DNA from: Clostridia bacterium | Lineage (GTDB): Bacteria; Bacillota; Clostridia; UBA1381 | Reading direction: 5' to 3' | NCBI GenBank assembly: GCA_900751685.1 | Contig: CAADSR010000176.1 | Span: 1 to 6,283, forward strand | Length of the DNA: 6,283 nucleotides | Part shown: positions 1 to 6,283 of the stretch, piece by piece | How positions within the stretch are numbered: position 1 is the stretch's first letter | How the letters are laid out: each line of letters opens with the position of its first letter | The notes under the pieces: model-generated | Seen by the model: only the letters and a program-made list of their open reading frames with translations | Database searches by the model: none | Told to the model about the DNA's origin: nothing | Made by a program: the position numbers and the translations under genes

Positions 1-649
1 ATAAACGGATCACATAATATTTTGATAAATGGATCTGGGAAAGCATGTCTTCAATCGTGATTTGACGGTGGTAATTTGTTTCAATATAGCAAATGATCCT
101 TCTGATCTCCTCCCCATGCTCCTGCTCCTGGGCGGACGGCGGACGGCTGTCATGCACCATTGTCTGAAGCAGGCGGTGGATATCCAGGCTATTTTCAGAC
201 AGGGATTGAATATCCGTGTCCTGGCTGCGCTGTAAAATGCCTTCAAACAAAGAATAAAATGCTTTCCTGCCATGGATGCTGACAGACTGCTGCTGTGTTA
301 AAGACAATAATTTCGCAATTCCACCCAGGCCGCTGCCATCCATATGCGCCCACAAAAAATCCCAGCCTCCGGGACTACTGGAATATTCATGATATTCCCA
401 GCAATGAACCAGGGCGGCGCTTCCTTCCGGGAGCTGCACCTGTCCCTGCTGCGTTTTTAAAATGCCTTGTCCCGATACTGTGTAAAGAAGCAAGTAGGTT
501 TCTTTTTCTGCCCGGCGGGTAAAATAACCCGGCCCTGCTAGAAACCTTCCGATCTCCGTCACAAAAAAGCACAATTCCTGTGCCAACTCCCCTGGCGTTG
601 CGGTGACCCATTGCGAGCCGGAAGCAATGTCTAATTCAAATTCATGCAT
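1..649 (-). CDS. AraC-family transcriptional regulator, C-terminus cut by window edge
   Basis: The minus strand reads open from an ATG at 649 to the window edge, giving 216 residues with no stop. Residues about 20-105 resemble the AraC-type cupin-like ligand-binding domain: the stretch YLLLYTVSGQGIL (52-64) is followed by a beta-rich segment ending WDFLWAHMDG (96-105). Residues about 180-216 begin the DNA-binding domain: IICYIETNYHRQITIEDM, then the first helix-turn-helix with HLSKYYVIRL (207-216), where the window stops. Family members are usually about 270-300 residues, so the second helix-turn-helix is outside. The start is supported by AGGAGG five bases upstream (655-660, plus coordinates). 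The gene is divergent from the DUF5107/GH2 operon, and such regulators commonly activate the adjacent sugar operon, so a sugar or oligosaccharide inducer is inferred. The ligand cannot be read from the sequence. The family call is secure; the specific target is inference. Confidence 0.95.
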   Translation of the reverse strand, partial: MHEFELDIASGSQWVTATPGELAQELCFFVTEIGRFLAGPGYFTRRAEKETYLLLYTVSGQGILKTQQGQVQLPEGSAALVHCWEYHEYSSSPGGWDFLWAHMDGSGLGGIAKLLSLTQQQSVSIHGRKAFYSLFEGILQRSQDTDIQSLSENSLDIHRLLQTMVHDSRPPSAQEQEHGEEIRRIICYIETNYHRQITIEDMLSQIHLSKYYVIRL

Positions 650-654
650 CCTGT

Positions 655-660
655 CCTCCT
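655..660 (-). promoter_or_regulatory. Ribosome binding site of the AraC-type regulator
   Basis: The minus strand reads AGGAGG followed by ACAGG and then ATG, a perfect Shine-Dalgarno core five bases from the start codon at 649. It favours this ATG over the out-of-frame ATG four bases downstream. Confidence 0.85.
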
Positions 661-704
661 TCCTGCAATATATTCCAATCCGGAACTTTTTTCTTGTTGT
701 GATT

Positions 705-733
705 ACTATAACATACCAATATTTCTTTTTCAA
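705..733 (-). promoter_or_regulatory. Probable sigma-A promoter of the AraC-type regulator
   Basis: On the minus strand a TTGAAA -35 hexamer (728-733; one mismatch to TTGACA) is separated by exactly 17 bases from TATAGT (705-710; one mismatch to TATAAT). The -10 is preceded by TGT, giving an extended -10 (TGnTATAGT). Transcription would start near 698, leaving a leader of about 50 nt with the AGGAGG site. The near-consensus layout suggests the regulator is made constitutively at some level. It is predicted from sequence only. Confidence 0.7.
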
Positions 734-736
734 CCC

Positions 737-790
737 GCTGGCAATAATTTTATATTTTTCTGCAACTTTCGCTAATGCTTTCTCCAGCAA
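737..790. promoter_or_regulatory. Possible operator region between the divergent promoters
   Basis: Between the two -35 regions, the motif GCAA recurs on the plus strand at 741-744, 762-765 and 787-790, each within a similar context (GCTGGCAATAA, TTCTGCAACTT, CTCCAGCAAAA). The first two are 21 bp apart, about two helical turns, and the next is 25 bp further. GCTGG (737-741) and CCAGC (784-788) also form an inverted pair. AraC-family proteins typically bind repeated half-sites just upstream of a weak -35, so the position is right. The motif is short and could be chance. Confidence 0.2.
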
Positions 791-803
791 AAGACGGTAT
801 AAT
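775..803 (+). promoter_or_regulatory. Probable activator-dependent promoter of the DUF5107/GH2 operon
   Basis: A perfect TATAAT lies at 798-803, placing a start near 810 and a leader of about 31 nt. At 17 bases upstream the -35 position (775-780) reads ATGCTT, a poor match to TTGACA, and no TGn extension precedes the -10. A good -10 with a weak -35 beside a divergent AraC-type gene is the usual look of a promoter that needs its activator. The -10 call is fairly firm; activation by the neighbouring regulator is inferred. Confidence 0.55.
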
Positions 804-826
804 AAAAGCAATACAATGCTATCAAG

Positions 827-832
827 AAAGGA
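827..832 (+). promoter_or_regulatory. Ribosome binding site of the DUF5107-TPR gene
   Basis: AAAGGA ends nine bases before the ATG at 842. This is acceptable Gram-positive spacing and supports 842 as the start, since no better in-frame start with a Shine-Dalgarno site is seen upstream. Confidence 0.75.
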
Positions 833-841
833 CGAATAATT

Positions 842-3800
842 ATGAATCAAACGAATGTATGGAAAGAGACTGTCACGATCCCTACCTATGAAGCCGGCAC
901 GCCGGACAAAAACCCGATGTTTTTAGAAAAACGTGTTTACCAGGGAAGCTCCGGGAGGGTCTATCCCCACCCTGTGACTGAAACCGTTGCCAACAAAAAA
1001 ACAGACCGGGAGTATACGGCTGTTTTTTTGGAGAATGACTATCTTAAAGTCATGGTGCTGCCGGAGATCGGCGGCCGTATTCAGCGGATCTATGACAAGA
1101 CCAACGGGTATGATGCAGTATACTATAATGAAGTGATCAAGCCGGCCCTAGTCGGCCTGGCCGGCCCATGGATCTCCGGCGGCATCGAGTTCAACTGGCC
1201 TCAGCACCACCGTCCTTCTACATTTGACCCGGTGGACTACACCTTCAAACAAAACGGGGACGGCAGCGCTACCATTTGGGTGGGAGAGATTGAAAAAATG
1301 TTCCACACCAAAGGAATGGCCTCCTTTACCCTATACCCGGATAAAGCTTATCTTGAAATCAAGGGCCAGCTTTACAATCCGACAGAGCGTACACAGACCT
1401 TCTTGTGGTGGGCAAACCCTGCAGTCGCAGTCAATGACTATACCCAGTCTGTTTTCCCGCCGGATGTCCATGCAGTAATGGACCATGGAAAAAGGGATGT
1501 GTCCCGCTTCCCGGTCGCTACCGGGACTTATTATAAAATGGATTATTCAGAAGGGGTCGATATTTCCCGCTATAAAAATATCCCGGTTCCGACCTCTTAT
1601 ATGGCATATCACTCTGATTATAATTTTGTCGGCAATTACGACCATCAGCAAAAAGCGGGCCTACTGCATCTGGCAGACCACCATATCTCACCGGGAAAAA
1701 AACAATGGACCTGGGGCTGCGGTGACTTTGGAAAAGCGTGGGACCGGAACCTGACCGATGAAAACGGCCCCTATATCGAGTTGATGACAGGCGTTTATAC
1801 GGACAACCAGCCGGACTTTACCTTCCTGGCGCCTTATGAGGAAAAAAGCTTTGTCCAATATTTTATGCCTTACAAAGAAGTTGGCGCTGTCAAAAATGCC
1901 ACATTAGACGTTATGATCAACCTGGAAGTACAAGATGGCACTGCCAAGCTTTCAGCCTATGCCCCTTCTCCCCTTGAGCAGGCAACTATTTTATTTTCAG
2001 GAAAAGACAATATTCTCTTCCAGAAGCAGGTGGATCTTTCTCCAAAAGAACCCTTCTCAGCATCCGTTCCCTGCGGCGGAGAAACGCATCAAGACCTATA
2101 CTTTGCAGTTCTTGACCGTTCCGGCAATGTCCTAGTCGACTTTACGCCACCCGAGGAAAAAATCGAAAAAACGCCGGAGCCAGCCAAAGCCGCCCTTGCT
2201 CCAGAAGATATCCCTACGTGCGAGGAATTATATTTGACCGCCCTTCATCTTGAGCAATACCGCCACGCTACATACTGCCCTGAGGATTATTATCTCGAAG
2301 GCCTTAAGCGTGACTCTTCGGATATCCGTTTGAACAACGGCTATGGGAAGCTTCTCTATAAAAAAGGCTGTTATGAGGACGCGGAGCCGTATCTGCGCAA
2401 GGCAGTGGAAAAGTCCATTTGGAAAAACCCTAATCCTTATGATTCCGAGCCCTATTACAACCTTGGCTTATGCCTTAAAGCCCTAGGCCGGACAGGAGAG
2501 GCTTTTGACGCATTTTATAAAGCAACCTGGAGCAGCGCCATGCAAGACATGAGTTTTTACCAGTTATCCTGCATAGCAGCCGCCCGCGGAGATCTGCACG
2601 AGGCACTAGATTTCGCTGAAAGATCCTATCAACGGGGTATGCATAATATGAAAACGAGGAATCTGAAAACGACGCTGCTGCGCCTTGTAGGAAAAACGCA
2701 GGAAGCCCATGATTTTGCGCTGGAAACGAACCAGATCGACCCATTGGACTTTGGTAGCCGTTATGAGTTATATTGCCTGACCCAGGAGAATGGATGCCTT
2801 TCTGAATTGCACCGCCTGATGCGGGGTGACGCACATAATTATATTGAGCTTGCCCTGAATTATCTGGATGCCGGGCTTTTGGAAGAAGCCTCCAAGATCC
2901 TTGCCCTGGCGGAAGGCCGATGCACTCCCGACCCAATGCTTTTTTATTATCTGGCTCTGGCCTCTGGAAATGACTCTTATTTGGAAACTGCCTCCGCATG
3001 CAGCAGTGATTATTGTTTCCCGAACCGTTTATCCGATATTTGCCCGCTGGAATATGCAATTGCAAAAAACCCAAAAGACAGCCGGGCGCCTTATTATCTG
3101 GGTAACCTTCTCTATGATAAGGGACAGCATGAAAAAGCTGTTATCCTTTGGGAAAAAGCTGCTTCATTAGAGCCTGGTTTTGCTACGGTACACCGTAATT
3201 TATCCCTTGCTTATTACAATAAGCAGCATGACCCGCAAAAAGCGCTGGATGCCATGGAAAAAGCATTCTCCTGTGACCCTTCGGACGCACGTGTTTTCTT
3301 TGAATTGGATCAGCTTTACAAACAATTGAACACACCTTTTGCAAAGCGTCTTGAGATAATGGAAAACAATTCCTCCCTATTAGAACTGCGGGATGACTTA
3401 TACACAGAATATATGACGCTCCTCAACCTGTCCGGACAATACCAAAAAGCCCTGGACTGTATCCTTGCACATCAATTCCATCCATGGGAAGGCGGCGAGG
3501 GCAAGATCACAGCCCAATACCGCGCCGCCCACATGGAGCTGGCAAAACAGCTAATGGCTGCGGGGCAGTATGGTCAGGCAAGAGCCCATCTGGAGGACGC
3601 CTTATCTTTCCCGGAAAATTTGGGAGAAGGCAAACTGGCAGGCGCTATGGATAATGACCTATATTACCTGTTGGGATGCAGCTGGGAAGCTGAAAACCCG
3701 CAAAAAGCGGCAGACTTCTTTACCCTTGCGGCACGGGGCAGCAGTGACTTATCCTCTGCCATGTACTACAATGACCAGCCGCCTGAAATGTTCTATTTCA

Positions 3801-4102
3801 GGGCTTTGGCAGAACAAAAGCTAGGATTGGAATCTTTGGCAAAGAGTAAATTCAACCATCTTGTGGATTATGGGGAAAACCACCTGTTTGACTCGGTCAA
3901 GATCGATTATTTTGCCGTTTCCCTTCCTGATTTTCTAATTTACGATGCGGATTTAGACCGTAAGAACCATATCCATTGCTGTTACCTGCTGGCCTTAGGA
4001 TTTGGCGGATTAGGGCTAGAGCAAAAAAGTAAGGCATATGCAGAAGAAGCATTATCTCTGGATAATGCCCATCAAGGTCTGATTTCTTATTTGCAGAAAT
4101 AA
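842..4102 (+). CDS. DUF5107 domain protein fused to a long tetratricopeptide-repeat region
   Basis: The gene is complete and encodes 1086 residues without a signal peptide or membrane segment, so a cytoplasmic protein. Residues about 40-345 match my recollection of DUF5107: PEIGGRI (74-80), SGGIEFNWPQHHRP (112-125), LWWANPAVAVND (188-199), WTWGCGDFGKAWDRNLTDE (289-307) and GPYIELMTG (309-317). The beta-rich pattern resembles galactose mutarotase-like folds. Residues about 350-434 look like a further beta-sandwich, followed by a Pro/Glu/Lys/Ala linker (435-458). From about 459 to the end the protein is helical and TPR-like. The clearest units are 494-525 (NNGYGKLLYKKGCYEDAEPYL), 536-565 (YYNLGLCLKALGRTGEAF), 570-599, 748-778 (YYLGNLLYDKGQHEKAV) and 780-813; the final helix is near 1065-1086. 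TPRs usually bind proteins. The DUF5107 activity is unknown to me; a carbohydrate-binding or carbohydrate-processing role is inferred from the fold and the adjacent GH2 gene. The architecture call is firm, the function is not. Confidence 0.93.
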   Translation: MNQTNVWKETVTIPTYEAGTPDKNPMFLEKRVYQGSSGRVYPHPVTETVANKKTDREYTAVFLENDYLKVMVLPEIGGRIQRIYDKTNGYDAVYYNEVIKPALVGLAGPWISGGIEFNWPQHHRPSTFDPVDYTFKQNGDGSATIWVGEIEKMFHTKGMASFTLYPDKAYLEIKGQLYNPTERTQTFLWWANPAVAVNDYTQSVFPPDVHAVMDHGKRDVSRFPVATGTYYKMDYSEGVDISRYKNIPVPTSYMAYHSDYNFVGNYDHQQKAGLLHLADHHISPGKKQWTWGCGDFGKAWDRNLTDENGPYIELMTGVYTDNQPDFTFLAPYEEKSFVQYFMPYKEVGAVKNATLDVMINLEVQDGTAKLSAYAPSPLEQATILFSGKDNILFQKQVDLSPKEPFSASVPCGGETHQDLYFAVLDRSGNVLVDFTPPEEKIEKTPEPAKAALAPEDIPTCEELYLTALHLEQYRHATYCPEDYYLEGLKRDSSDIRLNNGYGKLLYKKGCYEDAEPYLRKAVEKSIWKNPNPYDSEPYYNLGLCLKALGRTGEAFDAFYKATWSSAMQDMSFYQLSCIAAARGDLHEALDFAERSYQRGMHNMKTRNLKTTLLRLVGKTQEAHDFALETNQIDPLDFGSRYELYCLTQENGCLSELHRLMRGDAHNYIELALNYLDAGLLEEASKILALAEGRCTPDPMLFYYLALASGNDSYLETASACSSDYCFPNRLSDICPLEYAIAKNPKDSRAPYYLGNLLYDKGQHEKAVILWEKAASLEPGFATVHRNLSLAYYNKQHDPQKALDAMEKAFSCDPSDARVFFELDQLYKQLNTPFAKRLEIMENNSSLLELRDDLYTEYMTLLNLSGQYQKALDCILAHQFHPWEGGEGKITAQYRAAHMELAKQLMAAGQYGQARAHLEDALSFPENLGEGKLAGAMDNDLYYLLGCSWEAENPQKAADFFTLAARGSSDLSSAMYYNDQPPEMFYFRALAEQKLGLESLAKSKFNHLVDYGENHLFDSVKIDYFAVSLPDFLIYDADLDRKNHIHCCYLLALGFGGLGLEQKSKAYAEEALSLDNAHQGLISYLQK

Positions 4103-4119
4103 AAAAGGTATTATATAAT
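4091..4119 (+). promoter_or_regulatory. Weak candidate internal promoter ahead of the GH2 gene
   Basis: A perfect TATAAT at 4114-4119 lies within the A/T-rich gap. Exactly 17 bases upstream, TTGCAG (4091-4096) keeps only the TTG of the -35 consensus and overlaps the end of the DUF5107-TPR gene. It could give GH2 some independent transcription. Because A/T-rich spacers produce TATAAT by chance, confidence is low; read-through from the upstream gene is the simpler explanation. Confidence 0.3.
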
Positions 4120-4137
4120 AATAGAAAAAATGAAAAT

Positions 4138-4142
4138 GAGGT
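4138..4142 (+). promoter_or_regulatory. Ribosome binding site of the GH2 gene
   Basis: GAGGT lies seven bases before the ATG at 4150. The two nearby upstream ATGs (4130 and 4136) are out of frame, so 4150 is the only supported start. Confidence 0.75.
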
Positions 4143-4149
4143 CAGCTTT

Positions 4150-6283
4150 ATGAAAACAATTGACTTATCCGGCTCCTGGAGATACCAGACGGACCTGGAA
4201 AATACCGGGATCCAGGAACGGTATTTTGAAAAACAGCTTTCAAACACAGATTTTCATCTGCCTGGCTCCACTTGTGACAATCAGGTAGGAGAACAACAAG
4301 AATATTTTTCAGAAATGACGCGGGACACAGTGCGTGCCCCGCTGGCACGCTACCGCTATACCGGTGCTCTTTGGCTCCAGCGTGAAATGACGGTCCCTGA
4401 GGACTGGCAGGGACAGACGGTCCGTCTGTTTCTCGAGCGGGTAAATATTGCTTCCCAAGTATGGATAGACGGCCAGCAGGCAGGGCGGCAGTTCCTCTCC
4501 CTGTCCGCCCCCCATACTTATGATTTATCAGGCCTGCTGACCCCGGGCCGCCACCGCCTGACCCTGCGCATTGACAACTCAAACCTTCTAAACCTGGATG
4601 GTATGTCCAGCGGCTACAGCAATGATACCCAATCCATCTGGAATGGAATCATTGGTAAGCTCCAATTGGAATGTGAGCCGGTGCACCATTTAGAAAACCT
4701 CCAGTTGTTTCCAGAGGAGCAACAAGTCAAAGTACGCGTGACAGTCTGCACGGACTGCGCCTCTCCCCATGAGCACCGGGATGCTCAAATCACACTGTCC
4801 TTATCAGATGAAGACGGAAACACGTTCCCTGCAAAAACTTATCCCGTGCGCTTACATAATAAAAAGCAGATCGTCCATCTGGATTATCCGGTTGATGGGG
4901 ACATAAAACGTTGGGATGAGTTTCACCCGGTCCTTTATCAAATGACCGCAGCTCTGGAGTGTGAGCAAGGCAATGACACAAAAACTGCTTCGTTTGGAAT
5001 GCGTACATTAAATACCCAGGGCCGCAAAATCATGCTCAACGGAAAACAGATTTCCCTGCGCGGCACCCTGGACTGCTGTATTTACCCTCATACCGGCTAT
5101 CCGCCCACGGATTTGGAGCATTGGCTTAAAGTCTGCCGTACCGTAAAAGAGTATGGTCTGAACCATATCCGTTTCCATTCCTGGTGTCCGCCGGAAAATG
5201 CCTTTATTGCAGCGGACCAGACAGGGGTTTATGTCCTGGCAGAAATGCCCCTTTGGCTAAACACGGATGTTTGTGCCTTAGCCACAGGAGATGACCCGGT
5301 TCATGAAACATTTTTCCATGACGAAGCAATGCGCATTTCAAGATATTATGGGAACCATCCATCCTTCCTGATGTTTTCCAATGGAAACGAGCTGTTAGGC
5401 GATTTTGAAATGCTTGAAAATATCACCACCCAGATCAAAGCATTGGACCCAAGAAGGCTTTATACTCTGACTTCAAACTTTGACCGGGTCCCTTCTCCGG
5501 CAGATGATTATTTTTCAGCGTTTGAATCCGCGGGCCACCGGATCCGCCTTCAGACATACCATGATGAATTGGCGGAAAACACCTGTTTGGATTTCACATC
5601 TGGCATCCATGCACAAAAGATCCCGGTCATTTCCTTTGAGGTCGGGCAATACAGCGTTTATCCCCAGGTAGAGCAAAAGCATCTGGAGGATTTTAGCGGC
5701 AATCTGATGCCTACCAACCTCGCAGTCATTCACGATGATTTACAGCAAAAAGGGTTGCTGGACCGTAATGCTGAATATGTAAAGGCATCCGGCGTTTTTG
5801 CTGCCCGCCTTTATAAAGAGGAGATCGAAACTGTGATGCGTACGCCGGATATGGGCGGGTTCCAGCTTTTAGACCTCCATGATTATCCGGGACAATGCAC
5901 AGCGACTGTAGGCCTTTTGGATGCATTTTGGCAAAGCAAGGGGATCCTGGATGCTGGCCAGTTCCGGCGTTTCTGCTCTCCTGCTGTCCCCCTCCTAAAA
6001 GCAAAGAGGATATTCCGGCAAGGAGAAGCCTTTCAAGCAGAGCTGATGTTTTACGATTTCCGTTCACAGCGCCACGCTCCGGAAACTTACCAAATCAGCT
6101 TTTTCCAAGGGGACATTAAATTAAAAACAATCGAAACAACTGAGACGATCTTATCCATCCCTCTGGATTTTGCCACTGCTCCCTGCGGTCTGAGAGTGGA
6201 AGTCAGCGCCGAGGGTGTGTCAAATGACTGGCGCATCTGGATTTATTCTGAGGAAAATATTATGCCCCAGCTGCCAGTCCTTC
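4150..6283 (+). CDS. Glycoside hydrolase family 2 enzyme, C-terminus cut by window edge
   Basis: The frame encodes 711 residues and stays open to the window edge. Residues about 4-180 form the GH2 sugar-binding jelly-roll (IDLSGSWRYQTD at 4-15, FLERVNIASQVWIDG near 94-108). An immunoglobulin-like domain follows, to about 290, then the TIM barrel: LNGKQISLRGTLDC (296-309), GLNHIRFHSWCPPENAF (336-352), SNGNELLG (410-417) and VISFEVGQYSVYP (493-505). By family precedent E414 is the acid/base and E497 the nucleophile; the 83-residue gap is typical. LHDYPGQCTATVGLLDAFW (576-594) closes the barrel, and a C-terminal beta-sandwich begins after about 600. Without a signal peptide the enzyme should be cytoplasmic, cleaving a terminal beta-linked sugar (galactose, glucuronate or similar) from an imported glycoside. 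The substrate cannot be decided. The gene lies 47 bp downstream of the DUF5107-TPR gene with no terminator between, so co-transcription is likely. Family is certain; specificity is open. Confidence 0.95.
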   Translation, partial: MKTIDLSGSWRYQTDLENTGIQERYFEKQLSNTDFHLPGSTCDNQVGEQQEYFSEMTRDTVRAPLARYRYTGALWLQREMTVPEDWQGQTVRLFLERVNIASQVWIDGQQAGRQFLSLSAPHTYDLSGLLTPGRHRLTLRIDNSNLLNLDGMSSGYSNDTQSIWNGIIGKLQLECEPVHHLENLQLFPEEQQVKVRVTVCTDCASPHEHRDAQITLSLSDEDGNTFPAKTYPVRLHNKKQIVHLDYPVDGDIKRWDEFHPVLYQMTAALECEQGNDTKTASFGMRTLNTQGRKIMLNGKQISLRGTLDCCIYPHTGYPPTDLEHWLKVCRTVKEYGLNHIRFHSWCPPENAFIAADQTGVYVLAEMPLWLNTDVCALATGDDPVHETFFHDEAMRISRYYGNHPSFLMFSNGNELLGDFEMLENITTQIKALDPRRLYTLTSNFDRVPSPADDYFSAFESAGHRIRLQTYHDELAENTCLDFTSGIHAQKIPVISFEVGQYSVYPQVEQKHLEDFSGNLMPTNLAVIHDDLQQKGLLDRNAEYVKASGVFAARLYKEEIETVMRTPDMGGFQLLDLHDYPGQCTATVGLLDAFWQSKGILDAGQFRRFCSPAVPLLKAKRIFRQGEAFQAELMFYDFRSQRHAPETYQISFFQGDIKLKTIETTETILSIPLDFATAPCGLRVEVSAEGVSNDWRIWIYSEENIMPQLPVL

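Noticed and set aside
603..839. Plus-strand ORF of 78 codons with a hydrophobic middle, overlapping the regulator start and the divergent promoter region
   Set aside because: It has a non-ATG start without a Shine-Dalgarno site. It lies antisense to the regulator start and across both promoters, and its hydrophobicity follows from T-rich intergenic DNA.
650..841. Catabolite-responsive (cre) site in the divergent promoter region
   Set aside because: I looked for the TGNAANCGNTNNCA pattern and found no convincing match on either strand.
2475..3074. Minus-strand ORF of 199 codons inside the DUF5107-TPR gene
   Set aside because: It is a shadow frame antisense to a convincing long coding region. 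It has no recognisable domain, and low-complexity composition is typical of the reverse frame.
4083..4102. Possible terminator hairpin at the end of the DUF5107-TPR gene
   Set aside because: The stems are only about 6 bp and A/T-rich, and they are followed by A residues rather than a T tract, so intrinsic termination is not supported.
4130..4153. Seven-codon ORF (MKMRSAL) whose TGA overlaps the GH2 ATG, suggesting a coupling leader peptide
   Set aside because: It has no ribosome binding site at suitable distance, and the GH2 site GAGGT lies inside it. It most likely arises by chance in A-rich DNA.
4148..4582. Minus-strand ORF of 144 codons over the GH2 start
   Set aside because: It is antisense to the conserved GH2 N-terminal domain, is Gly/Ala/Pro-rich and resembles no family.
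1..6283. CRISPR array, tRNA/rRNA genes, insertion sequence or attachment site
   Set aside because: No regularly spaced repeats, RNA gene signatures, transposase motifs or terminal inverted repeats were seen. The window is accounted for by three genes and their short spacers.

Overview
The window looks like part of a carbohydrate-utilisation locus from a Gram-positive, Clostridia-type bacterium, most likely a gut Lachnospiraceae-like Firmicute. This rests on purine-rich AGGAGG/AAAGGA ribosome binding sites, A/T-rich intergenic DNA with canonical sigma-A hexamers, coding DNA of moderate GC, and the gene families present. Genus cannot be settled from the sequence alone.

Layout: (1) Positions 1-649 on the minus strand carry the N-terminal 216 residues of an AraC-family transcriptional regulator. 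It runs off the left edge inside its first helix-turn-helix, so no stop codon is visible. (2) Positions 650-841 are a divergent promoter region. The regulator has a near-consensus promoter. The rightward operon has a perfect TATAAT but a poor -35, as expected if it needs an activator. (3) Positions 842-4102 on the plus strand encode a 1086-residue protein with an N-terminal DUF5107 domain fused to a long TPR-type helical-repeat region. (4) After a 47-bp gap without a terminator, positions 4150-6283 on the plus strand encode the first 711 residues of a glycoside hydrolase family 2 (GH2) enzyme. Both catalytic glutamates are recognisable, and the gene runs off the right edge.

How the parts may work together (inference): the AraC-type protein senses a sugar or oligosaccharide through its N-terminal cupin-like domain and activates the divergent two-gene (or longer) operon. 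Neither enzyme-like protein has a signal peptide, so both should act in the cytoplasm on an imported oligosaccharide or glycoside. GH2 would remove a terminal beta-linked sugar. The DUF5107-TPR protein would bind or process a carbohydrate in an undefined way. No transporter is visible here; one may lie outside the window. The DUF5107-TPR protein is the least understood component and the best candidate for new biology.
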